Shown: piece by piece, positions 45,561 through 52,699 of the stretch
Position numbering within the stretch: the stretch's first letter is position 1
Layout: every line of letters begins with the position of its first letter
Assembly (NCBI RefSeq): GCF_024500045.1
Contig: NZ_JTEO01000002.1
Span: 1 to 64,000 of the forward strand
DNA from: Methanolobus chelungpuianus
Lineage (GTDB): Archaea > Halobacteriota > Methanosarcinia > Methanosarcinales > Methanosarcinaceae
Direction: 5' to 3'
Length of the DNA stretch: 64,000 nucleotides
Program-made: the position numbers and the translations under genes
Notes under the pieces: model-generated
The model's database searches: none
What the model was told of the DNA's origin: nothing
What the model saw: the letters and a program-made list of their open reading frames with translations, nothing else

Positions 45561-46427
45561 ATGGATGGAAAAGGATTACTGAATATGAGATACGCAAGCG
45601 TTGCGGTGACTGTGGCAATAGTGATAATGCTCGTTTTGTCCGGACCTGCAACTGCAGTGCAGATCAGACTGAATATAGACAACAACACACCCGTTCAGGG
45701 TGAAGAGATCACATTCACTGTTACAGCAGACATAACGGGGATGGACAGGTACGTTCCGATGAAGGACTTCTCATTGTTGCTCTATGATAATGACGGAATC
45801 GTGCGAAGTGTCGTTTTTGCGCCCAACGGGACCATTCTCTCTGATAGTCCGGGAGTGACCATCGACCCAATATCAGTCCCGTCATCATCGGATTTCGGTT
45901 ATGGCTATGGTTATGGTTATGACTATGGCTATGGTTATGGATACAACTTCGGTTATGGTTATGGGTACGCTGCAAATAACGGGGCCGGTGGCTCTGCGCG
46001 CATCTACGCATACAATGTCTCCATGGACACAAGCAGCCTCGATGCAGGAGAATATAGTGCAAGAGTGATGCTCAACACAGGCAACGGTATAAAACCGGAT
46101 TTCTCCTCGGTTTCAGTTAAATTCAGCATCTTGCCTGAAGAGCCTGCGAACAACCCGTCTGAAAGACTCAAAGACCTTCAGAGTTACATCTGCAGTTTGG
46201 AAGGTGTTGACACGGGTACCAAGAACTCTCTTGCGGCAAATCTCAATAACGCAATTATAATGATCGAGAAGGAAGACTACGAAAAGAGCACCCAGAGACT
46301 TGAGAAGATAATCGGATCTATCCAGGAACAATATCTCCCAAGGAACAGATTGTCTTCAGAACAGGCGGAATACATAGTTAGTGAGCTGGAAAGTATCATA
46401 GAGCTCATGCAGAAAGGAGAGGGATGA
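45561..46427 (+). CDS. Secreted protein with Gly-Tyr repeat
   Basis: The 288-residue product has a signal peptide (RYASVAVTVAIVIMLVLSG), an Ig-like beta domain (about 33-110), then a GYGYGYGY tract at about 112-137 with only Asp, Asn, Phe and Ala interruptions. A second beta segment and a C-terminal helical region (LKDLQSYICSLEG to IIELMQKGEG) follow. The ATG at 45561 is 9 bases after AAGGAG; upstream in-frame codons to 45498 overlap that site. The function is unknown; Gly-Tyr tracts in secreted proteins can mediate sticky self-association. Confidence 0.65.
   Translation: MDGKGLLNMRYASVAVTVAIVIMLVLSGPATAVQIRLNIDNNTPVQGEEITFTVTADITGMDRYVPMKDFSLLLYDNDGIVRSVVFAPNGTILSDSPGVTIDPISVPSSSDFGYGYGYGYDYGYGYGYNFGYGYGYAANNGAGGSARIYAYNVSMDTSSLDAGEYSARVMLNTGNGIKPDFSSVSVKFSILPEEPANNPSERLKDLQSYICSLEGVDTGTKNSLAANLNNAIIMIEKEDYEKSTQRLEKIIGSIQEQYLPRNRLSSEQAEYIVSELESIIELMQKGEG
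45897..45969 (+). repeat. GGTTATGG-type tandem repeat
   Basis: About twelve GGN-TAT/TAC units encode the (GY)n tract. Third-base variation (GGT, GGC, GGA, GGG) suggests selection on the peptide rather than a recent slippage array. Confidence 0.8.
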
Positions 46428-46429
46428 TC

Positions 46430-46456
46430 TCTCCTTGCCTTTTCTTTTTCTTATTA
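46430..46456 (+). terminator. T-rich tract after the Gly-Tyr protein gene
   Basis: CTCTCCTTGCCTTTTCTTTTTC, oligo-T runs just after the stop codon and before the convergent activator gene, suit an archaeal intrinsic terminator. No hairpin is visible. Confidence 0.35.
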
Positions 46457-46504
46457 TGCTCTGATATCAGTTCTTTCTGAACGTTGCGCAGCATAAAACT
46501 CCCT

Positions 46505-47257
46505 TCAATCGATTCTGTACAGTGCTGCCCCCAATGCTCCAGTGACCTGAGGTTCAGGAGGCACATTAAGTGATATGCCCAGCTCTTTCTCAAGTGCTGC
46601 TTTGATACCTGCATTCTTTGCCACTCCTCCCACAAAGGCCACATTTCTTTTAAGCCCCACTTGCCGGGCCATGACAGCAACCCTCCTGGCAATGCTCTCA
46701 ACAAGCCCGGCTGCGATATCCTCTTTTGAATAGCCTTTTGCACGCAGCGATATCACTTCCGATTCCGCAAAAACGGTGCACATGCTGCTTATGCCTGCAG
46801 GTGATCTTGAAGCAAGCGCCATCCTTGCAAGTTCCTCTATTGGCACTTCGAGCGCCCTTGCAGTATACTCCAGGAATTTACCTGTGCCAGCAGCGCATTT
46901 GTCGTTCATCAGGAAATCAGTTACTTTCCCTTTGCTGACCGCTATTACCTTACAGTCCTGGCCTCCAATATCTATTATGCCTTCTACTTCCGGGTATAGG
47001 TGATGTACGCCCTTTGCATGGGCAGTTATCTCACTGATGGACCTGTCGGCAAATCTTATGCTGTTCCTGCCATATCCCGTTGAATATACGTGATCCACCT
47101 CTTCTCTTCCAATTCCGGCGCTTCCAAGCACATCTTCGTATGCCTTTTCTGCAGCAGAAACAAAATCAAATTCAGTGGACCGGATGGATTGAACGATGCT
47201 GCTGTCCTCCTTGACAAGCACCGCCTTGGTCGTAGCGGAACCTGCATCAATTCCCAC
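46505..47257 (-). CDS. HgdC/BcrA-family ATPase activator
   Basis: This 250-residue ASKHA ATPase would use ATP to push an electron at low potential into its partner iron-sulfur protein. The phosphate loops are GIDAGSATTKAVL (2-14) and DIGGQDCKVI (96-105). The cysteines that bridge a [4Fe-4S] cluster between two subunits are Cys121 in NDKCAAGTG and Cys160 in SSMCTVFAE. The C-terminal ATP-site loop is FVGGVAKNAG. A GTG start lies 5 bp after the stop of the upstream dehydratase-like gene, so the two are co-translated. The pair forms a DCCP/DCCR- or HgdB/HgdC-like system. Confidence 0.88.
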   Translation of the reverse strand: MGIDAGSATTKAVLVKEDSSIVQSIRSTEFDFVSAAEKAYEDVLGSAGIGREEVDHVYSTGYGRNSIRFADRSISEITAHAKGVHHLYPEVEGIIDIGGQDCKVIAVSKGKVTDFLMNDKCAAGTGKFLEYTARALEVPIEELARMALASRSPAGISSMCTVFAESEVISLRAKGYSKEDIAAGLVESIARRVAVMARQVGLKRNVAFVGGVAKNAGIKAALEKELGISLNVPPEPQVTGALGAALYRID

Positions 47258-47262
47258 CGAGA

Positions 47263-48408
47263 TCAGGAGATCATCTCCATGAATGCATCTACACGAAGTC
47301 CGATTTGCTCAACGTCAGAGTCACTGTAATCCGTTTCAATAGAGAGCATTGGGATCCCGGCTTCCTTCAGGGCCTTCTGTACCTTCTGCTTTTCGATGTT
47401 GTACCCGTGGCAGAACTGCAGTGTATAGTGGATCACGCCATCGACCCTGAACTCTCTGGCAAGTTCGAGGATATTATCTATGCGCCTGTCGTTGGGGCTC
47501 ATGCAGGAGCATGGTATTTTTATGTACCTTTCGGCCAGTGCGGTCATCGGATCCTTATCCTCGTCTACCAGGTACCAGAAAGACCTTGTACCGGTACAAC
47601 TTTCCTCCGCAACAATGACGCCGCCTCTGCTCTCTATGATATCGGTCACTTTCGTGTTACCTCCTGGCATTGGGCAGCCTGAGACCATTATCCTGGGCTT
47701 ACGGACCTGCCCGGGCTCGACGCTCTCCACTTCTTCGATAAGCATTCGCAGGTATTCCTTAAGCTTATCGGGCGATAAGAAATACTGCTTTTGAAGGATT
47801 TTCAGCACCTGGGAGCCACTTATGGGGCTTGGATCCTCTTTACGTAGTTCATAGAGCCTGTGAAATAGCCGTCTTGTCTCATTCGAGGATCTGATCTCCT
47901 GCCTTAATCCTTCGGTAGTCACTTTGTTGCCTGTAAGCTGTTCCATAACACCTCTGAATTTTTCGAGCTCGGATAAGAAATACTTCAGGGCTTCAGGAGT
48001 GTCAGGCTTTTGGGGAAGGTCAATTACATAGGTTGGAACATACTCCCCAAGCAGTTCATACATCTTCTTCTTACTGTCACAGGTATTCTCGGCTACGATC
48101 ATATCCACCATACTGAAGTGAGAACAGGATCTTATGCCTGAGCAGCCATTATTGACAATTGAGCCGAAAGAAGACTTGACAAGCGGGCAGATGTTTCTTG
48201 GCAGATACTGCTCTGCTATCGATACGGTGTCATTCTTGCCTCCGCAGAGTATTACACGGTCAGCTCCGGCTGCAAAAATGATCTCGTCAGGTACGAAGAG
48301 GCAGAAAGTGCCGACTAGTTTCTTTCCAGACCTTCTTTGATCAGCTATCTGGCTAATGCGCTCGCCATATGAGTTTTTGAGATATTCGATAGTTTTAAAG
48401 CACTGCAT
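47263..48408 (-). CDS. 2-hydroxyacyl-CoA dehydratase-like Fe-S protein
   Basis: A 381-residue two-domain protein of the HgdB/BcrB/FldB family. It has twelve Cys, including Cys89, Cys95, Cys110 (ENTCDSKKKMYELL), Cys245 (SGCPMPGG), Cys271 (EESCTGTRSF), Cys300, Cys302 (IPCSCMSPNDRR) and Cys333 (LQFCHGYN). True dehydratases have two such subunits; here there is one plus an activator, the arrangement of double-cubane cluster proteins (DCCP), which carry an [8Fe-9S] cluster in a single-gene subunit. No acyl-CoA pathway gene is adjacent. The role is probably ATP-driven reduction of a small molecule; the substrate is unknown. Confidence 0.8.
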   Translation of the reverse strand: MQCFKTIEYLKNSYGERISQIADQRRSGKKLVGTFCLFVPDEIIFAAGADRVILCGGKNDTVSIAEQYLPRNICPLVKSSFGSIVNNGCSGIRSCSHFSMVDMIVAENTCDSKKKMYELLGEYVPTYVIDLPQKPDTPEALKYFLSELEKFRGVMEQLTGNKVTTEGLRQEIRSSNETRRLFHRLYELRKEDPSPISGSQVLKILQKQYFLSPDKLKEYLRMLIEEVESVEPGQVRKPRIMVSGCPMPGGNTKVTDIIESRGGVIVAEESCTGTRSFWYLVDEDKDPMTALAERYIKIPCSCMSPNDRRIDNILELAREFRVDGVIHYTLQFCHGYNIEKQKVQKALKEAGIPMLSIETDYSDSDVEQIGLRVDAFMEMIS

Positions 48409-48667
48409 TGTCTCTTCAGGCTTTGTCCTTAACCAATATTAAGCCTTTTGAGGATATCCGCCAGGCTCCGGTTCCCTGAGTCCGCGCCAGAGGAAACACT
48501 GATACGGAACTTATCAATGCCTTCGACAATAGTAATGCCATGAATATAGCATGCAGAATATGTATATATGAAAGAAGCCCGCTCCTTATTCTTGCAATAT
48601 GACTGCTTGGTGAACCGGGGAGAAGGAGATACGCCATAACGACTGATGTTTATAAGGAGCGGGGCAT

Positions 48668-49078
48668 ATGAAACTGCTACTATTCGATGTGGAATATTTT
48701 TGGTTTGATACTCATTGCAAGACAATTGAAAGCGTGGAGGATGTCGAGATCGAAGAGAGGATAGAGAACACTGCTGTCGTTTTCATACATGCCGAATCGG
48801 AAGACGAGGAAAGAAAGAGCAAGATCGTCAAAAGCGCAGTGGGGAACATCAAATGGTATCTCAATAAGGTGAATAAGGACAAGATCGTATTACATTCCTT
48901 TGCTCATCTGTCATCCAGCAAATCATCACCGGAGTTCGCAATGGAAGTTATCGTATCGATTGAAGAGAAACTGAGGAGCAAAGGCATAAGCGTTTATACG
49001 GTGCCTTTTGGATATCTTTACCAATTCTCTATTCATGTTAAAGGTGAATCCCTTGCAAAGGTCTTCGTTGAGATCTGA
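48668..49078 (+). CDS. Stand-alone ThrRS editing-domain protein
   Basis: The 136 residues match the N-terminal editing domain of archaeal threonyl-tRNA synthetase: KLLLFDVEYFWFD (2-14), AVVFIHAESEDEE, VLHSFAHLSSSKSSPEFAMEV (about 77-97, holding the His and Ser-rich pocket) and YTVPFGYLYQFSIHVKGE (about 110-127). That domain is related to D-aminoacyl-tRNA deacylases and clears mischarged Ser-tRNA-Thr. Here there is no synthetase part attached, so it would act in trans or have a different substrate. AAGGAG lies 9 bases before the ATG. Near-divergent from the dehydratase-like gene. Confidence 0.8.
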   Translation: MKLLLFDVEYFWFDTHCKTIESVEDVEIEERIENTAVVFIHAESEDEERKSKIVKSAVGNIKWYLNKVNKDKIVLHSFAHLSSSKSSPEFAMEVIVSIEEKLRSKGISVYTVPFGYLYQFSIHVKGESLAKVFVEI

Positions 49079-49083
49079 AAATG

Positions 49084-49095
49084 CCGGCATGCCGG
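49084..49095. repeat. 12 bp perfect palindrome
   Basis: CCGGCATGCCGG reads the same on both strands, 5 bases after the editing-domain gene and about 30 bases ahead of the TATA-like TTTATAA of the CGGC gene. It may be a protein binding site or a terminator stem; neither is certain. Confidence 0.35.
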
Positions 49096-49150
49096 ACACT
49101 TCAGTTTTGCTGGCGGAAAGTGTATTTATAAATGTGAAAGAGGCGGAATT

Positions 49151-49483
49151 ATGAAAGCAGGGTTGATCAGGTGTATGCAGACAGAGGACATATGTCCCGC
49201 AACAACGGATTTGATGGTTATGAAGGAGAAAAAGCTTGCATTCGAAGGCGTCGAGGATGAGATAGAAGTGATCGGTGTTGTCTCATGCGGCGGTTGCCCG
49301 GGAAAGAAAGCGGTCTGGAGGGCTGCTGAAATGGTCAGGCGCGGAGCTGACACGATTGTTCTTGCTTCATGTATCACGCGAGGAAATCCTATCGGTTTTG
49401 CCTGTCCGCATGCCGGACAGATGAGAACGGCAATTGAAAAGAAGATTGGCGATTCGATACGATTAATTGATTATACTCATTAG
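49151..49483 (+). CDS. CGGC-domain protein
   Basis: A small 110-residue protein with the family signature VSCGGCPGKKAVW (about 46-58). Further Cys residues at RCMQTEDICPATT (8-20), ASCITRGNP and FACPHAGQ suggest metal or iron-sulfur binding. CGGC proteins are frequent in anaerobes and methanogens, function unknown. A TATA-like TTTATAA lies about 25 bp upstream and GAGGCGG precedes the ATG. Its nearness to the dehydratase-like pair may be chance. Confidence 0.85.
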   Translation: MKAGLIRCMQTEDICPATTDLMVMKEKKLAFEGVEDEIEVIGVVSCGGCPGKKAVWRAAEMVRRGADTIVLASCITRGNPIGFACPHAGQMRTAIEKKIGDSIRLIDYTH

Positions 49484-49878
49484 TGATCCTGTAAAAATCC
49501 TTTATTCCCGGGCTGACACCGGTATAAGTGTTTCAGGAGGGCTTCTGCTATGAGTAGTCGTAAATGGCATCTCAATGTCATGACAGTAGAAAGAGTCTCC
49601 TGGATTCTGACTGGCCCCGTACAGGGCACCACGATTGTTGGAAGGGCCCGTTACCTGAAATAAGGTGCAGCCGGAAAACGAGGATGCAGTGAGTAATGGA
49701 GAAGCCCATGGTGTGAAGATACTCACTGACTGACAGGTTTTTTCTTCCGTCTGTAAAAGGTCATTCAATTTGATCTAATTTTCTTATAATAACTAAGGAT
49801 GTAGTGTTAGGGACGTTTGTTAGAAAAATTAATAATCATCTTAAGCCCTTACTTATTCTGTAAAAGAGTGTGGTGGTT
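49484..49878. other. 395 bp spacer
   Basis: No convincing gene. The minus-strand frame at 49502-49768 is short and unsupported. TTCTTATAATAAC near 49781-49793 is TATA-like but about 90 bp before the small ORF at 49879. Confidence 0.4.
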
Positions 49879-50016
49879 ATGTATCTCAAAAAAAATCTGC
49901 TGTTAATAGCTGTGCTTATCTTTCAGATTTGCATGATGTATGCAGTGAGAAATGCAAATCCGGGTCTAGTCGGGCCAGACGGGAATATAATAACGCAACA
50001 TAGGAAGGAAGAGTAA
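49879..50016 (+). CDS. 45-residue membrane peptide
   Basis: ATG at 49879 opens a 45-codon frame ending TAA directly before the permease ATG at 50017. The peptide has a basic start (MYLKKN), one hydrophobic helix (LLLIAVLIFQICMMYAV) and a polar tail. A GGTGG lies just upstream. Its position suggests co-translation with the permease gene. No family recognised; a signal-anchor peptide or subunit are possible. Confidence 0.45.
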   Translation: MYLKKNLLLIAVLIFQICMMYAVRNANPGLVGPDGNIITQHRKEE

Positions 50017-51315
50017 ATGAACCCGATGCTCATTTTCCTTGTAGCGCTGGTTTTCATACTGGTTCTTACTGCGCGGTTAAGGGTCCATCCATTTATCAGT
50101 CTGATAGCAGGGTCTGTTCTGGTGGGATTCCTTGCGGGTGAAACCGAAGCGATAATTGAAACAGTAACCGCGGGCATGAGTAACATTTTCTCACAATATG
50201 CTATTACAGTTACCTCTGGAAGCATAATAGGCGTGATACTGCATAAGAGCGGGGCGACTGCACTGATAGCCAGGGATATTACAAAGCTCTTCAAGAAACC
50301 CATACTGGCAATCGGCCTGCTCGGATTTGCCTTTGCGGTCCCCATGATGTGCCTGATACTGGCTTTCATCATATTCCTTCCAGTTGCTAAAGACATGAGT
50401 ACTAGGTATGGGTTTCCAAAGGGGCTTACTGAAGTTGTTCTTGCGCTTGCGACAATGGCATCTTTCGGTCTCCTGTACCCTTCACCAGGTATCTACGCCT
50501 TTGTAAATCAAATGGGGCCTGCGGAGGTAGGGGTAATCAAGGTATTAATGATAGGATCTGTTATCGCCATTGTAGCAATGTTAGCAGGTTACCTGTATGC
50601 TGCAAAATATTATGGGTTCAGTATAAGCACCGATCATATACAAAACGCTGTCAACGGGTATACGACGGATGAGAAAGAGATAGCAGTATTCAGGACTGCC
50701 TCTTACACACCTATTGTCGTTCCTGTCGTGCTCATTGTCGCACGCCTGTTTACAAACGTCCCGATCATCGAGTTCGTTGGCCATGAAAGCATGGCCCTTC
50801 TGGCAGGCGCCATACTTGCAATGGTACTTTTTACCCGGAGCCATACATCTCCTGATATAAGGGCATGGGTGGAAAAGGGAATACGCAGGGCAGGATTAGT
50901 ACTGCTGGATATCTGTGGGGGAGGTGCGCTTGGGGCTGCTTTAGCACTTGCAGGTGTAGGCGAGGCACTCGGGGACACACTCTTAGAATCAAGCATACCC
51001 GCATTGCTTATACCATTCCTTATTGCTGCAGCTGTGCAGACTGTCCAGGGTTCAAGAATGGTGACGCTGTTCATCGCATCCGCGCTCGTGATACCTATTA
51101 TGCCGGAACTGGCCTTGCCTGCCGAGATCGTTCTGTTCTCAATGGCTTCGGGAACATTCCTTATATCCCATTTCAACGACCCGTACTTCTGGATATTGGC
51201 CGATTTTGCAGAGATGGAGACTCCCGAAGTGCTGAAGACATATACTATCGGCGGAGCGATCATGGGTGTGTCCAGCCTCCTTCTCACAGGTGCGATCTAT
51301 ATGGTATTTTACTGA
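50017..51315 (+). CDS. GntP-family permease
   Basis: A polytopic 432-residue protein with about twelve helices, matching the gluconate/organic-acid:H+ symporter family: HPFISLIAGSVLVGFLAG (23-40), ITVTSGSIIGVILHKSGAT (about 63-81) and the C-terminal FLISHFNDPYFWILADF (about 373-389) with the SHxNDxxFW motif typical of GntP. Bacterial members import gluconate or related acids. In this archaeon the substrate is not evident; no sugar-acid kinase or aldolase is next to it. An 8 bp hairpin overlaps the stop codon. Confidence 0.87.
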   Translation: MNPMLIFLVALVFILVLTARLRVHPFISLIAGSVLVGFLAGETEAIIETVTAGMSNIFSQYAITVTSGSIIGVILHKSGATALIARDITKLFKKPILAIGLLGFAFAVPMMCLILAFIIFLPVAKDMSTRYGFPKGLTEVVLALATMASFGLLYPSPGIYAFVNQMGPAEVGVIKVLMIGSVIAIVAMLAGYLYAAKYYGFSISTDHIQNAVNGYTTDEKEIAVFRTASYTPIVVPVVLIVARLFTNVPIIEFVGHESMALLAGAILAMVLFTRSHTSPDIRAWVEKGIRRAGLVLLDICGGGALGAALALAGVGEALGDTLLESSIPALLIPFLIAAAVQTVQGSRMVTLFIASALVIPIMPELALPAEIVLFSMASGTFLISHFNDPYFWILADFAEMETPEVLKTYTIGGAIMGVSSLLLTGAIYMVFY

Positions 51316-51334
51316 ACGGGCCAATTCCCGTTCA
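51313..51334 (+). terminator. Hairpin overlapping the permease stop codon
   Basis: TGAACGGG (51313-51320) and CCCGTTCA (51327-51334) form a perfect 8 bp stem with a 6-base loop, beginning at the TGA stop. No T-tract follows. Confidence 0.5.
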
Positions 51335-51544
51335 GACAATACCATCCCGCCGCCCTGTCAAGGCGTGTCCGGGACTTTACTTCGGTTAACCAAGTAGTAC
51401 CAACATCGGAAAGGTAAATAGATGATGGCCCCGCGGAGATCCAGAACCCAGATCCTGTTTCTGGAGCACGGTTCGAGGCATCTCGCTGCGCACGATACCG
51501 CAAAAGGGATGAACTGGTAACAATGAAAATGTATAAAACAAGAG

Positions 51545-51618
51545 TGGGCCCGCGGAGATTCGAACTCCGGACCTCCGCCGTGTGAAGGCGACGTCATGAC
51601 CAGCTAGACCACGAGCCC
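51545..51618 (-). tRNA. tRNA-Val (CAC)
   Basis: On the minus strand GGGCTCG pairs with CGGGCCC to form the acceptor stem, the anticodon loop TTCACAC gives anticodon CAC (valine GUG codons), and GGTTCGAAT-type TpsiC loop GAGTTCGAATCTC is intact. Discriminator base is A and no CCA is encoded. No intron is visible; length 74 nt. Confidence 0.95.
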
Positions 51619-51683
51619 ATGGACAAGAGGTGTAAATGGATATGCAAGGCTATATAATTATCGCATCGAAAGTGATGCAGAGT

Positions 51684-51881
51684 TCAGTTGGACCTTGTCC
51701 TTACAAGGGCATAGGTGATGAGCGATATAAGCACTGCGCCGCTGATCACTGACATAAGGGCTATTTCCTGAGGCAGGTAACTGTAGGCCAGTATCGCTAT
51801 CAGCGTTCCGGCCACGAATGCAACCGGTATCAGCACAGAGTTTTTTACAAGCTCTTTTTGGTCTATGTCGAACGTGGTCAT
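51684..51881 (-). CDS. Small two-helix membrane protein
   Basis: A 65-residue protein with two hydrophobic helices (about 13-35 and 39-60) separated by a tight turn, a charged N-terminus (TTFDIDQKELVKN) and basic tail (VRTRSN). A TATA-like TTATATATTTAAGG lies about 35-45 bp upstream on this strand and a 12 bp palindrome further out (51935-51946). No family recognised. Confidence 0.55.
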   Translation of the reverse strand: MTTFDIDQKELVKNSVLIPVAFVAGTLIAILAYSYLPQEIALMSVISGAVLISLITYALVRTRSN

Positions 51882-51934
51882 GATATATCCAGTCCATTGT
51901 TATTAACATCTATTATATATTTAAGGATATATTG

Positions 51935-51946
51935 ATACCCGGGTAT
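51935..51946. promoter_or_regulatory. Palindrome ATACCCGGGTAT near a promoter
   Basis: A perfect 12 bp palindrome about 10-20 bp upstream of the TATA-like element of the small membrane protein gene on the minus strand. The position would suit an activator or repressor site; no binding protein is known to me. Confidence 0.35.
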
Positions 51947-52045
51947 TTAAGCCTATCTAATGTTCCTGTGTAAAAACAACTGGCTCAGGTAGTATCCCGA
52001 AAGGCGGTATCCTGAAGTCTGATGTATTGGTATCTGGTCACCGGC

Positions 52046-52498
52046 TTATATGCCTGCGGCAATATACGCCAGCACCAAGTAACGTGCGAACTTCCCGATA
52101 AAAACATAAATGGAGAATATCCTGAAATTAAGCTTTAGGAGCCCTCCTGATGCTGTAATGGCATCGCCTATGAGAGGCACCCAGGTAAACAGCAGGGCAT
52201 ACGAGCCATATCTCGTAAACCATCTGTCTGCCTTCTCGAGATCCTTCCTTGAAATGGACAGGTATTTCTCTATGACCCCTGTTCGTCCTTTAAGGCCTAT
52301 GTAATACGTTGTGCAGGCTCCCAAGTAATTTCCTGTCGTTGCTACGAGGACCACTACGGGAAGATCATAACCGGACCTTATAAGCAGTATCACAAGAGCT
52401 TCTGAACCTATGGGAAGAACAGTTGATGCCAGGAAACTTGTGATAAAGAGGCTCATGTATGCATAGGCGGATACGGGGATCATGAGCTGCTCAAACAT
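52046..52498 (-). CDS. VTT/DedA-family (YqaA-like) membrane protein
   Basis: A 150-residue protein with four to five hydrophobic segments and the VTT pattern: FITSFLASTVLPIGSEALV (about 17-35), TGNYLGACTTYYIG, RYGSYALLFTWVPLIGDAIT with the Pro-rich re-entrant loop and FIGKFARYLVLAY. DedA-type proteins help lipid scrambling and membrane homeostasis; the YqaA subgroup is shorter. The ATG at 52498 sits after GGAGGGTTTT; an in-frame ATG at 52510 lies before it and is rejected. Confidence 0.8.
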   Translation of the reverse strand: MFEQLMIPVSAYAYMSLFITSFLASTVLPIGSEALVILLIRSGYDLPVVVLVATTGNYLGACTTYYIGLKGRTGVIEKYLSISRKDLEKADRWFTRYGSYALLFTWVPLIGDAITASGGLLKLNFRIFSIYVFIGKFARYLVLAYIAAGI

Positions 52499-52699
52499 AA
52501 AACCCTCCATTGTCCTGCCCGTTTAAGAACCTATGCCCGCAGCAGGCCAGGTCCGATGTTTTTGTACTGAATTATCAGAAAGAACATTTGATTTCCTGCC
52601 CTGAATTTAATTATTTCGGCAAAGGAAAATTTATTATATATAATGCATCGCTATAATACTACATTCAAGGCCCGAGGGCAGAAACAACCGGTACGCAGC

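Noticed and set aside
45897..45969. Possible CRISPR-like array
   Set aside because: It is an in-frame Gly-Tyr codon repeat without spacers.
28837..46427. Glycan locus as a horizontally acquired island
   Set aside because: Somewhat more AT-rich with many AAA/ATA codons, but no integrase, insertion sequence or flanking repeat was found, so transfer is not shown.
51658..51909. 83-codon minus-strand frame overlapping the small membrane protein
   Set aside because: Same strand, different frame; the 65-residue two-helix protein explains the region better.
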